Positions 10,207-21,300 of a DNA stretch of 64,000 nt are shown here, one piece after another. The DNA lies in contig NC_081415.1 in assembly GCF_030272615.1 (NCBI RefSeq), positions 185,811,494 to 185,875,493 of the forward strand, in the 5' to 3' direction. A program made the translations under genes and the position numbers. How positions within the stretch are numbered: position 1 is the stretch's first letter; each line of letters opens with the position of its first letter. The notes beneath the pieces were generated by a model that worked only from the letters and a program-made list of their open reading frames with translations, ran no database searches and was not told the DNA's origin. The stretch is from Cryptomeria japonica. Its lineage: Eukaryota; Streptophyta; Pinopsida; Cupressales; Cupressaceae.

Positions 10207-13159
10207 ATGTCGATTCCATATTCTAGACACCGTTTCAAGTGTGTTCGGAGGTACCGGAGACCTGCCGCGTATGGACCACCAGTAAGTCAACATTTTGGAC
10301 CCTCTTTTGATTTTTGATTTGGTCATTTTTAGTCATTTTTGGATTTTTAAATTTTGGTTTTAGCGGTTTAGCGTGTAAGTCATAGATTAGCGCATACGAA
10401 GTTTTAAGTAGCGCATCCAGTCAATTTATAAGGTTGCGTTCAAAAGAAATAGGGTAGCGCATAGGGGTCATAGGGGTTCGCATGGGTAAGGGGGTTTAGC
10501 GCATAGGGTTAACCTAGTGCATAGGGTGAAATGGGTAGCACCCGGGAGGTACAGATTAGCGTGTGGGTAGGTTTTAGTGCATAGGGTAGATTAGGTGACG
10601 CATGGGAGGAAAGATTTAGCGCGTAGAGTCGGTCTAGTGCAAATAGTAAATAGATTAGCGCGTAGGAAAAATAGCCTAGTGTGTGGGTGAGTTTTAGTGC
10701 ATTTTGAGTCTGTTTTAGCACATCTGGAAAATTTTTGCAAAATGGTGTGGTTTGTAAATTTGTGGCATCATGCTGTCATGATTTTATGCCTTCGTCCAAT
10801 ATGAGTGTTGATATAACTTGTTTTGATTTGCGATATTTCAAGTTATGTATTGATATCAATGTGGTGTTTTGATCAAAATATGATTGATTTGTGTACCTTG
10901 TTTCAAGTTCAATGTGTGAAGCCTGATTTGTGTTACAAGCTGATATGGGTTGGAAACTTGAGTTGTTTTGCAAGCTGATATGGGTGGGAAACTTGAGTTG
11001 TTTTACAAGTTTATGTGATTTTGGAGACTTGAGTTGTTTTACAAGTTTTGATATGGTTTTTGATAACTTGAGTTGTTTTACAAGTTGATATGAAATGATA
11101 GGATTTTGAACTTGATGTAGATGAGCAAATTATTTCATGTTGTTGATGTGAGTTTGATTTTGATATCCTTGTTTTGATGTGGAAACTGATATTGGATTTG
11201 TTTTGCTTGTTGACAGGAGCGATTGGGTGTGGTCCAATCGTGGGAGAGATTTCCAAGACCATGGATATTGATACTGCAGTTGTCGCAGGCCAACCTCGAT
11301 ATCATCGAGAGATGTGGGTTGACTTCCCTCTTGGATATGCCTCGGTTCACTGTGAACCGGGGGCTACTGACAGCACTTGCAAAGAGGTGGCATAGCGACA
11401 CGAACACCTTCCATTTTGCCACTGGAGAGATGACAGTCACACCAGAGGACTGTTACAGGATCTTGTGCATTCCTGTAGTAGGTGCACTACTACCATATGA
11501 GCAGTCAGAGGATGGTGGCACAGAGGCACTGCACCACATTTTCCATGATGATATAGTCTGCGGCTACGAGATCCTGTGGCAGGAGTTCCTAGACCTAGAT
11601 TATGCACCCTTGCCATCCGTACTAGTAGGGTTCATTGGTGGATTCCTTTGTCCTGATCACAGGTCAAAGAGATTTTCTGTGGGATGGGGGTTGGTTTTGG
11701 AGGAGATGGTCACATAGGGCTGGAGGTTTTCATGGGGGTCAGCTATGTTGGCCCACCCATACAGGGGCCTGCATGAGGTGGTATACCTCGGTTATGGTAG
11801 TTTGTCAGCTGGTGTGACATTATTATAGGTATGGTGCTGGGAGCACATTCCAGCGGCGAGGCCACTAGCAGATAGAGACAGGCCCGTAGGAGCAGCATAT
11901 GCCTATGGATATAGGGGTCTAGTTGTCCAGCGTAAGCTGGGCAAACTAGAGCATTGGAGGAGAGTGTTGGATGATATAGATACGGTTACCTGGCGATTGT
12001 ATACAGGATGCGAGGTGTGGGCAGAGGATGGGCTGGAGATGCCCTTTGTTTTCATGACCAGTTACCTAATCGAGAGGACCCCATTCGTGATAGAGAGATT
12101 TGTGGTGACCCAAGTTTTGAGGTAGTTTGGGTGCCAGCAGGGTATTCCACAGGGAGCGTGCCTCTATGCACGGCGACGACAAGATGTAGCGGATTGGGGG
12201 CCGACCATTGATAGTGCAGTGGCGGTGGAGGAGTTTTTTGGGTTGGCCAGGCATATATGGGATTATGCCCCTGAGATTCAGGATGTGGGTATGACTGATG
12301 AGTTTGCCCGATTGTTTGCTACCCGGACTGTGGCCAGGATATCTTATCCTGATTAGATGAGACCAGCTTTCGATTCAGATGAGGAGGAGGGAGAGGGAGA
12401 TGATGATGATGATGGAGAGGATGGAGGAGATAGATGAGGGAGAGGAGAAAGAGGGAGGTGGGGAGGTAGAGCGAGGAGAGGAGATAGGGGTGTGGAGAGA
12501 GTGGTGAGATAGGGGATGATAGATAGGGGGAGAGGTGGATTGGCTATTGGAGTCGGTGGAGAGGGGAGAGTGGGGGAGGTGCTAGCTGTGGTGGGGGGTG
12601 ATGATGAGGTGAGGCGACCAGCACAGAGGAGGAGGACGGACGTGCCCCCACCTCCAGCACCAAGGATAGGCAGGGTAGGAGGAGTTGCCCCTGCACAGGT
12701 ACCGCTACAGGTTCAGATCCCTACACATGTTGAGGATGCACAAATCCAAACCCTACAGGTGACTGTACAGCAACTGCAGGCACAAATTTTGACCTATCAG
12801 CGGCAAATTTCTCAGTTGACCATTGAGTGGGACACTGAGATAGAGTGGAGGGGGCGAGCAGAGGAGGTGGTGTCCAACATGCAGAGAGCAGCGGTAGGTG
12901 GTCCTATGAGAGACACCCTGAGAGAGCTAGCGTTAGAGCCCAGGAGGTGGAGTATTATCGGTGGCACTATGAGGCTGTGGTACCCAGGGACCGGCGAGTA
13001 CAGAGCTTTACACAGTCGAGATCTAGTCGATCTCGAGATACTGGGTCATGGTCTGAGAGCCGAGGTGTTATAGGGCCACTGAGAGAGGACCCTCCTGGGG
13101 ATCTAGGGGCGAGTGCATCTGGAGCAAGACCATCTCCATTAGGGGATAGTCATACTTGA
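10207..13159 (+). pseudogene. Antisense plant mobile domain (PMD) gene of element A
   Basis: Exon 1 (10207-10281, 25 codons, Arg-rich) is followed by a 935-nt intron (10282-11216) with donor GTAAGT and acceptor TTGACAG, phase 0. Exon 2 reads through a PMD: LDIIERCGLTSLLDMP, VNRGLLTALAKRWHS, NTFHFATGEMTVTPEDCYRIL. It continues into an acidic Glu/Asp stretch, a Gly/Arg-rich part, a Gln-rich coiled-coil-like segment (about 12740-12890) and a Ser-rich tail resembling those of C1, C2 and N. The frame is broken by several TAG/TGA codons (first at 11715) and a shift between about 12850 and 12950. The end at 13159 is chosen because that frame matches the other tails. It lies antisense to, and downstream of, A pol. 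PMD proteins in plants are nuclear and linked to silencing; what an element gains from one is unknown. Confidence 0.8.
10360..10740 (+). repeat. TTAGCGCAT-type array in A PMD intron
   Basis: Motif variants such as TTAGCGCATA and TAGTGCATAGGGT recur every 20-35 bp and fill about 40% of the intron. On the gene's sense strand the motif is TAGCGC, as in the C1 and C2 introns. Confidence 0.75.
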
Positions 13160-14488
13160 GAGACATGGTCTCTGTTGTATTTTTTATCATTGTTATTCTT
13201 TGTAGTGGACACAGTGTTGACACATTTTGTACATTTTGATCATTTTTGACATATATATATATATATATATATACGGCCCCATTTTCCTTGATCATGTGGT
13301 GTGTTTATATGGATGCATGTGATGTGGGTTATTTCATTTATGTGATGATGCAATGCTTAAATATATGATATGATGCAGGATGTATAATTTGATATGCAAC
13401 TAAATGTAAAATGATATGCAAATATTTTAAATGATATGCAACTAATTGTAAAATGATATGCAAATATGTTAAATGATATGTAACTAATTGTAAAATGATA
13501 TGCAACTAATTGTTTTTTTTTTTTTAGTAGCATCCTCATTCTGTATTTGCCATCCGATATAGCCATTTGTTTGCTTTTTTTGTAGATATCATCATTGAGC
13601 ATTGATTTGTTTAGGATATGTTGAAAATTTATACAAGCATAATGGTATAATTGAACCATGATGACCTGAGAAAAATTTGCATGATATTTGATTTTGCAAG
13701 ATAGCACAAGCGTCAAGGTATAATTGAACTAGGACGACCGGAGTGCATATTGCATAAACAAACAAGATTAGATCATTTGTATGCATGAAGTGGAATCAGG
13801 CCTTCAGTGATATTCGACGTATCACGTCTCAAGGCAAGTATTCACACAGTATAAGTGATCGCCTCCTAGACAAAAGACTAAGAAAATATTGGAGTTTCCC
13901 CATGATCTCTAGCTGTGAAGCATTTTAGTGAGAAAAGGGAGAAAATCCAATAAGTCAAAAAAGTTCAAAATGCAAAACTACTTAAGATGTTTATGTGATA
14001 ATGCAACATCTAGTATTTTAGAAAATCATCCATCCTTGGTATTTTTGTGAATTGTGTTGTTTTCTTTTGCGATGAAGTGTAGTTTTTGGTTTGTTGGATG
14101 TCATGCTTTTGAGATTTGCAAATAGCTTTGATGTCTGGAATGGTTGCAATATTGAGATGATTTGAATGCCCCTAGCTGAGTGTGCCTCTTGATGTGAATA
14201 TGTACAATGATTTCCAAGCCATGGTGGATTAGTGGTAAGAGGATATATATGGATAAGCCAGGATAGTGACTATGCTAAGTATGTCCTGAATGGATATTTG
14301 CTAAGTGTCAGGCAATGGCCGATAGTTCTTGTATGGATAAAATGGTATGGATATAGATAGAGGAGCCATTCTTTCACAAGAGTGCCTGTTTACCAGGTTT
14401 TCACCATTTGTTTTTATTATACTTTGTTTTTGCTTTTTTCTGAATTTTTTTTTTTGCTTGTTTTGGCTTTTTCCGTGCACTAGGCTAC
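13160..14488. other. Spacer between A PMD gene and A pol
   Basis: AT-rich DNA between two convergent genes. It includes an (AT)n tract, a run of ATGATATGCAA-like repeats at about 13370-13510 and T-runs. I see no coding signal. Transcription terminators for both genes would be expected here, but none can be assigned. Confidence 0.6.
13251..13273. repeat. (AT)n microsatellite
   Basis: About 23 bp of alternating A and T just downstream of the PMD coding end. Confidence 0.9.
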
Positions 14489-16503
14489 TTAAGTGTAGTA
14501 TTTCTTCAGATGGATGCTGTTAGTTGGTTCATCGAGCACATCTCCTTCTGAATTTGTTAGCTGATAGGCACCTGATCCATAGATGGATATGATAACCAGT
14601 TAGGTTCAAATTTTCCTTTCTTTTCTTGATCTTGCTGATTCCTTGGATTTTCTTTGAGGACTAGGTCACCAACCTTGAAGTTGCAGGGGATGACTTTGTG
14701 ATTGTAGCTCCTGCACATGTGTTATTGATATGCTTTGAGATAAGTATAAGCATGCTGACATCTTTCATCTAATAGTTCAAGTAATTGCAGTCGGTTAACT
14801 CGATACTCTTCATCTGGGATTAAGCTTTTCAAAGAGACTCTGAAAGATGGGATTTCTACCTCCAGGGGTAAAATGGCTTCTGATCCATATACTAATGAGT
14901 ATGGTGTTGCTCCTGTAGGTGTGCGGATGCTGGTTCTGTATGCCCAAAGTGCTGGATTGAGTTGTACGTGCCAATCTTTGCCTGAATCATTTACTATTTT
15001 CTTGAGGATTTTCAGTATTGTCTTGTTAGATGCTTCCGCTTGACCATTTCCCTGTGGGTAGTATGGTGTAGAGAGTTTATGTTGGATTTTGAATTTTTCA
15101 CATAGTTCTTGGACATCTTGATTTTTGAAAGGCCATCCATTATCTGTGATAATTGAACTTGGAATACCATATCTGCAAACTAGATAATTGAGGATAAAAG
15201 AGGCAATTTGTTTCCCTATCACTGTGGTCATGGGAATTGCTTCTATCCATTTGGTAAAGTATTATGTTGTTGTTATAATGAACTTGTGTCCATTTGAAGA
15301 TGAATGATGAATTTTGCCCACTAAGTCAAATCCCCACTGACAAAAGGGCCAGGATGTTGTAAATGGCTGCAGTTCTTGTGCTGGTGCATGAATCAGATTA
15401 CCATGGATCTGGCATTTAGGACATTTCTTGGTGAAGTGGTATGAGTCTTTCTCCATTGTAGGCCAGTAGTATCCCATCCTTAGAAGCTTCTTAGCAAGAG
15501 TAGTGCCACTTGAATGTGTGCCACAAATACCTTCGTGAAGCTCGTGTAAAGTAGAATCAAAGTCATTACGATCGAGGCAACGAAGAAGAGTACCATCTAG
15601 ACCTCGATGATACAAAGTATCGGAGGTAAGGGTGTAATGGGCAGCTTGTCGGATAAAGTTACGTTTTTGGTTACGGGATTGGTCAATTGGTAAGATATTG
15701 TGCTTGAGGTAGTCATATATTGGTCCATATAACGGAGAATCTGAACTAGTCAAGGTATAGATAACCTGGGATTCAGAGTGGTCATAGGTGGGGGAAAACA
15801 GTTGCTCTACTAGGAACTCATAACGACTCTGTTGCTCTGGAATTTGTAATAGCGAAGCGATAGTAGCCATTGCATCGGCTGCTTTGTTGTTCAATCTTGG
15901 TATTTGCTCGAAGGTGATATGTACAAAATACTATTTGAAGTCATCCACCATTCACTTGTAGGGAAGTAGCTTGTCATCCTTTGTCTGATAGTCATTGTTG
16001 ATTTGGTGGATGACCAGTTGTGAATCTCCATAGACTTTTAACTCTGTGATTTTCCATTCTATGACCATTTTGATGCCTATAGCCAGTGCCTCATATTCAG
16101 CCACATTATTTGTGCATGGAAACATAAGCCTATACGATCTTGGTATAGTGTGTCCTTCAGGAGTGATGAACAGAATGCCAGCACCTGAACCATGTTGTGT
16201 ATAGGATCCATCAAAGTATAGGGTCCATTGTTTGGTAGAAAGAGTAAGAACATCCCTGTCTAGAAATTCAATTTCCATGGTGTGTTTGCCTTGTAGCGGT
16301 GCTTCAGCCAACTGATTTGCAATTGCCTGTCCTTTGATGGCTCATCATTCTGTGTATTGGACGTCAAATTCACTGAGAATCATGACCCATTTAGCCAATC
16401 AACCTATAAGAGTTTCTTTACTGAGTAGATATTTGAGAGGATCAATTTTTGCGACTAGCTTAATGGTGTGTGCTAGCATATAATGTCAAAAATTCTGAGA
16501 TGC
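14489..16503 (-). pseudogene. Element A pol, 3' part: RNase H and integrase
   Basis: Continues the frame cut by N at 29376. It starts in the tail of the first RNase H, then shows a second RNase H (LYFDGSYTQHGSGAG, then AEYEAL, then YGDSQLVIHQ, with a later Asp in ADAMA). The integrase zinc-binding region follows (HSSGTTLAKKLLRMGYYW and CPKCQ), then the D,D-35-E core (WGFDLVGK, ITDNGWPFKN, PQGNGQAEASNK). A chromatin-side C-terminus ends in IHLKKYYT at 14489. Two RNase H domains are a hallmark of the Tat lineage. The frame is interrupted by stops, including a TGA just inside the N junction where homologues have Arg, and by a small deletion near 14590. It is not functional as it stands. Confidence 0.9.
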
Positions 16504-16842
16504 TGTAGCATCGTAAATTGTACGCACTCGCTAGGGTGGTACAATTTCACACCTAGTTTAGCACCCGCCTTAGTGCATTTTGCATCCTGCATTGCATTTC
16601 TCCTTAAGCACTTAATTAATCAAATTAATTAGGTCTAAGGTCTTATTTCATCATTCTTTACATCATAAAGTTGGGCCCTTTCACTAAAAGTGCACCCTTT
16701 GCATTTTATTCCTCCAATACACCACTTAATCAAAAACCCTAATTAAGTCTTATTTCGAACTTGGGGGCTTGGTTTCGGGGTCTAAACATCTCGAAATCAC
16801 CTGTAACTTTGGGATTCTCTCTAAAATCATCATATCTGACGG

Positions 16843-16924
16843 CCCTGAAAATTTGGTGAAAAGTTGTCGGGATCGTGGCGCCCGGTGCACATGGTCCCGG
16901 ACATTTTTCCTGAAATTTTGGGAG
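16843..16924. repeat. Near-palindromic module in N 5' LTR
   Basis: CCTGAAAATTT and TGAAATTTTGGG outer arms enclose GTTGTCGGGATCGTGGCGCC and GGTGCACATGGTCCCGG. Read in the element's sense, it aligns with the reverse complement of the B leader modules, i.e. the same sense orientation for both elements. Confidence 0.72.
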
Positions 16925-17512
16925 CACGATCCAATCATAAAATAAAGCTTAACCCCAAGAAATTGGCAGGATATTCAATCTCTAGGTCGGCCAAAATACG
17001 AATTTACGATCTAGGGTTTCATACTTAAGAGCTCTCTTTCTTCATTTGAAGGGATCCGATTTTTGTTTCCAAGAACTTCATATGCAGCGAAAGAGCAGAT
17101 CTTTGAGCACTTCAACAACATTCAACATCATTCTATCAAGCATCAATCAAATTCATTCATCCACTTAGGGCTTGGAAGACATTGAAGAACAATAGGAGAT
17201 TACCGATTGAAGATTGGCTTGTACTCCTCCCTTGAGGGTTGGGTATGATTTCGTATTGTTTTCATGTCCTTGCATAAGCTTTGATATATCATTTATTCAT
17301 GCTTTAGATCACATTGCATCTTGATTTAGAGCATTTGCGTTATCATTTACAAGCAATTAGGGTTTACTTTCTAGGTTGCTCTAGTTTGCTTTCTTGCATT
17401 TTAGGACCTTGCACACACACTAGGTCTACACACACAATACATTTTACAAAACAACTTGGCTATTCGTGGAGGTGGAAATCACCGAAGCGGGGGTTTGACT
17501 AAGGCAAAACCC

Positions 17513-17519
17513 TATATAG
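17513..17519 (+). promoter_or_regulatory. TATA box of N LTR promoter
   Basis: TATATAG before a C-rich stretch. It is repeated in the 3' LTR at 28726-28732. It is a candidate start point for the genomic RNA. Confidence 0.45.
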
Positions 17520-17640
17520 CCGCCCCTCCCCCTTTTCAGATATTATTGCAGGTTTCGGGATTCGGACGACGCCGCGGGATACAGATCTGGAGAGAGAAGG
17601 TCGAGACAGCACCCTGTGTGAAATTGCAGAGCAGAAGACT

Positions 17641-17735
17641 GGGACAGGGGCGCTGGGTGCCCTGGTCCTGCTAGGACAGGGGCACTCGGCGCCCTGGTCC
17701 CTGGGACAGAGGCGCTAGGCGCCCTGGTCCTCCGG
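17641..17735. repeat. GGACAGGGGCGC...GCCCTGGTCC cluster, three units
   Basis: Three GC-rich units of about 30 bp with GGCGCC-like centres, matched in the 3' LTR (28855-28950) with a few substitutions. Confidence 0.75.
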
Positions 17736-18164
17736 ACAGACAGCTTGCGGACAGTTTCCTGACAGTGTTTCAGAGTGCAGAACAGTGGTTTCCGGTGCAG
17801 TTTTCAGGACAGTGGTGCCCACGCCCCCGTCCCGAGCATTTTCAGTCCGATTTTGACTCCAGGTACATATCTGCATTCTCATTTCATCCTTGTACTTACA
17901 GCTGTTCATTGTTTAATCTCAATTCTACAATCTTGTTATTAGTTCATACTTGCATTTTGGGATTAGGGTTTGAACTTGCATCACTTGATCTTACAATTTC
18001 AACAAGGGAATAGGAATCCTAATAGATATCCCGTGGCTCTCTCTTTCACCAAAAGAAGTAGCCAATTGTGCGATATCTCTAGGCTCTTTCGTATTCCGTA
18101 ATGTGTGTCAAAAGGTAGGATTAGGGCACGATTAACCTAATCTCACTTTTTCCCCTACACATTT

Positions 18165-18183
18165 TGGTGAACCCGATGTGAAT
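18165..18183 (+). promoter_or_regulatory. Primer-binding site of element N
   Basis: TGGTGAACCCGATGTGAAT three bases inside the LTR. It differs from the B site at one of the first 17 positions. Confidence 0.7.
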
Positions 18184-18258
18184 CTATCATTGTTTCCTCT
18201 TGCATTTGTTAGATCTAGATCTAGATTGAGTGTTTTTTCATTTCATTTTCATTAAAAG

Positions 18259-18277
18259 AAAAAAAAAAAAAAAAAAA
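18259..18277. repeat. Poly(A) run in N leader
   Basis: About 19 A residues shortly before the pol ATG (18329). A length-variable tract with no other signal. Confidence 0.85.
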
Positions 18278-18328
18278 GAAGTGTGTTTCTTTGCATTGTG
18301 TGTTTAAATTTTATGCAATCTTTTCAAA

Positions 18329-21300
18329 ATGTCAGATTTTTATTTGCAAAATGTTCATGCTTTTGATGATTATTATGAGTATAGCCGAGATGAATTAGAT
18401 GAAGCTTTAGATGAGTTTTTAAACCCTAAAGATGCCAAACCTTCATTTTACCAAAAACTCATAAACCTTGTTACTATGCCATTTAGTTGTGATGAGAAAG
18501 ATAAGTCGAATGATTCCTCTCAAGGATACATTCCTATCTACTCTTCCCCTGAATCTAGTAACATGGTTGTTTTCAATAATCCCCTTTATGAGGAGATGTC
18601 TCCTTTTGAATGAAAAGACAAACCTTTTAACCGATATGATCATGCTTTGTTGGATGATGCTCTTGATGACTTTGTGGCTTTGTTGAAACCTATAAACAAA
18701 AACAAGACCTCTAAATTGGTTAACATGATAAACTTGAATGAATATAACAAGCCTCTCTTTGAAGTCCAAGGTGCTTATCCTTCTCCCACCTTTCAAATTC
18801 CTAAAGCACCTCTCCTTACTGTCCAAGGAAGGTATGATCATGATTCCTTTCGTACCCCGAATAAACCAATCATCACCGTACAAGGAAGAAATCCTATAAG
18901 TCCTTACAATTATGCTAAGCAAATAACTAGAGAGAGTTATCATGCGATTGCCCATACTTATCATACTAGAAATAATAGGCAACCTAATCCTCCTCCTGTT
19001 ATTCCAGTTTCCCTTCCTAATCCTCAACCAATTCTTCCTCAAGCTCCTCATATTTCACAAGTTATGGGTAAGGAATATGATCTCATAGAACAACTTAAAG
19101 CTACCCCTACTAAGATATCCCTTTGGGATTTGATTCAAACTTCTTCCGCTCATCATGGAATGTTACAAGATGCCTTGAAAGATTTGAATGTTCCTCCACT
19201 GAATACATCTAGTAATATAGCATCTTTTGTTAACTCTGTGATGAATCCTAAAGCTCAAATTGTGTTTATCCAAGATGAGTTGCCTACTAGTGAAATTCAA
19301 CAATAATATGATCCCTTGATGATTGTGGTTGTCATGAAAGACACTGCTATAAGACGAACACTAGTATATAATGGCTCTGGCCTTAATGTGTGTAGCATTA
19401 ATCTATTGCATAAGATGAATGTGGATACATCTCTTATTGAGCTTGACTCTCGTCCCATTCGTGGCTTTGACAATGTGGCTAAGACTTCATTGGGTATCAT
19501 CACCTTACCTCTCACAGTGGGACCTGTTACTTTGCCTACTCCTATCCATGTTATGCCAGGAAATTTAACATACAACTTGTTATTAGGGAGGCCTTGGATT
19601 CACAGCATGCAAGTTGTCCCCTCTACATTACACAGACAAGTTAAATTCGTTTATAACAATAAGACATATACCTTGATAGGAGATACTAATTTTCAAGCTT
19701 GTCTACAAACATCTAATTCCAAAGGAGATTCTTCTAAGTCATCCTCGTCTAGTGATGACTCTTTAAACAAGAAACCTATCGATGAGTCTTCGCTCTCCGA
19801 TGATCAAAATCTTTTGGATGAATCTAGAACTCCTGAAGAAGATCCTTCTCGACTTGAAACTACACATAAAAAGGATTTTGATCTTGAGAAGGTTCTCGCA
19901 GAAGATGATTGGGGATCTCTTGATTTTAACCCTACCTTTGTAGGTGAATATAAGGTTCCTTCTAGAGAACTTAAGGTTGAAAAGAAGGAAGAAGCTGAAA
20001 ATCACAAAGTTGAAAAGAAAGAAGAAACTAAAAATCAATCAACCTTACCTGAATCTATGAGTAATAATTTTGTGGCCGCCTCTCAAACTTCTTCTCCTCA
20101 CATCTATAATTATGAAGAGTTTGATTCTTTGTCTTATGAAAAACCACCTTCCCTTCCTGAAATGGCTGATCGTTATGGTCGTGGTTTTCGCATTTTTGCT
20201 AAGAATGGGTATCATGGAAAAGGTTGTGGTGCTAATGAACAAGGGATTAGAGTTCCTCTAGAGACTAATTTTCAACATTATGCCTTTGGACTTGGCTATA
20301 ATCCCTGGAGACGTACTAAAGCCTCTAAAAGACCATGCATTAGTGTTAATGCTATCTCTACATCTTTATCAATACAACACCCTGAGTATATTGATGAGGA
20401 TCCTTCGGGTGATTGTGCTCTGGATATCTTCCCTACCAACGATGCTTTAGCTGAGTTCTTGGGAGCCTATGACACTCTTCCTCGTTATCATCACAATAGG
20501 GGACTCCCTTATTGTTTGAACACTGAAGCCTATTTCGGAAAAGAGATTGATAACGATAAGATTGTGAAAGAATTCCCTCAGTTAAAGGATACTCCTCAAC
20601 AAAGTAATCTTCTCATAAGTGACACCACTGATGTTAAAATGGATCCTTGCAACAAAGAGAAAGTTATTAAAATTGGAAAATGTTTGGATGAAGAGGAACA
20701 GAAACAATATGAAGAACTATTGCATGAATTCCCTGAGATCTTTGCTTGGACATATTCTGACATGCCCGGTATAGATCCTAAGATCGTTACTCATAATATT
20801 GTCTTAGTTCCTGATGCTAAGCCCGTGAAACAAAAGATTCGAAAAATGAATCCTAAGGTGGCTCTGCTTGTTAAAGCTGAGATTGAAAAATTATTGGAGG
20901 CTGGATTTATTTGCCCTATTGACTATTCCCCATGGATTTCAAACATTGTCGCTGTGGCTAAACCAGATAACAAAATAAGAATGTGTACTGACTTTCAAGA
21001 TCTAAATAAAGCTTCTTTAAAAGATGATTTCCCTCTTCCAAACATTGACATGATAGTTGATTCTACGGCAGGACATGCCTTGTTATCCTTCATGGATGGT
21101 TTTTCAGGCTATAATCAAATTTTCATAAACCCTCAAGATCAATACAAAACCGCTTTCACCACTCCTTGGGGTACATTTTGTTGGATAATGATGCCTTTTG
21201 GACTTAAAAACGCCGGTGCAACTTATCAACGAGCGATGACCCTTATCTTTCATGATTATATGCATAAAATTTTAGAGGATTATGTTGATGATATCTTAGC

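Larger units (their letters stand above)
16504..18161 (+). repeat. 5' LTR of element N
   Basis: 1658 bp, TGTAGCATCG to CCCTACACA. It carries one near-palindromic module (16843-16924), a TATA candidate (17513-17519) and three GGACAGGGGCGC-type units (17641-17735). It differs from the 3' LTR mainly by scattered transitions. Confidence 0.93.

Noticed and set aside
18443-19051. 202-codon minus-strand ORF opposite the N pol N-terminus
   Set aside because: No recognisable domain, basic hydrophobic composition typical of an antisense shadow, and the plus-strand frame carries the conserved pol linker.
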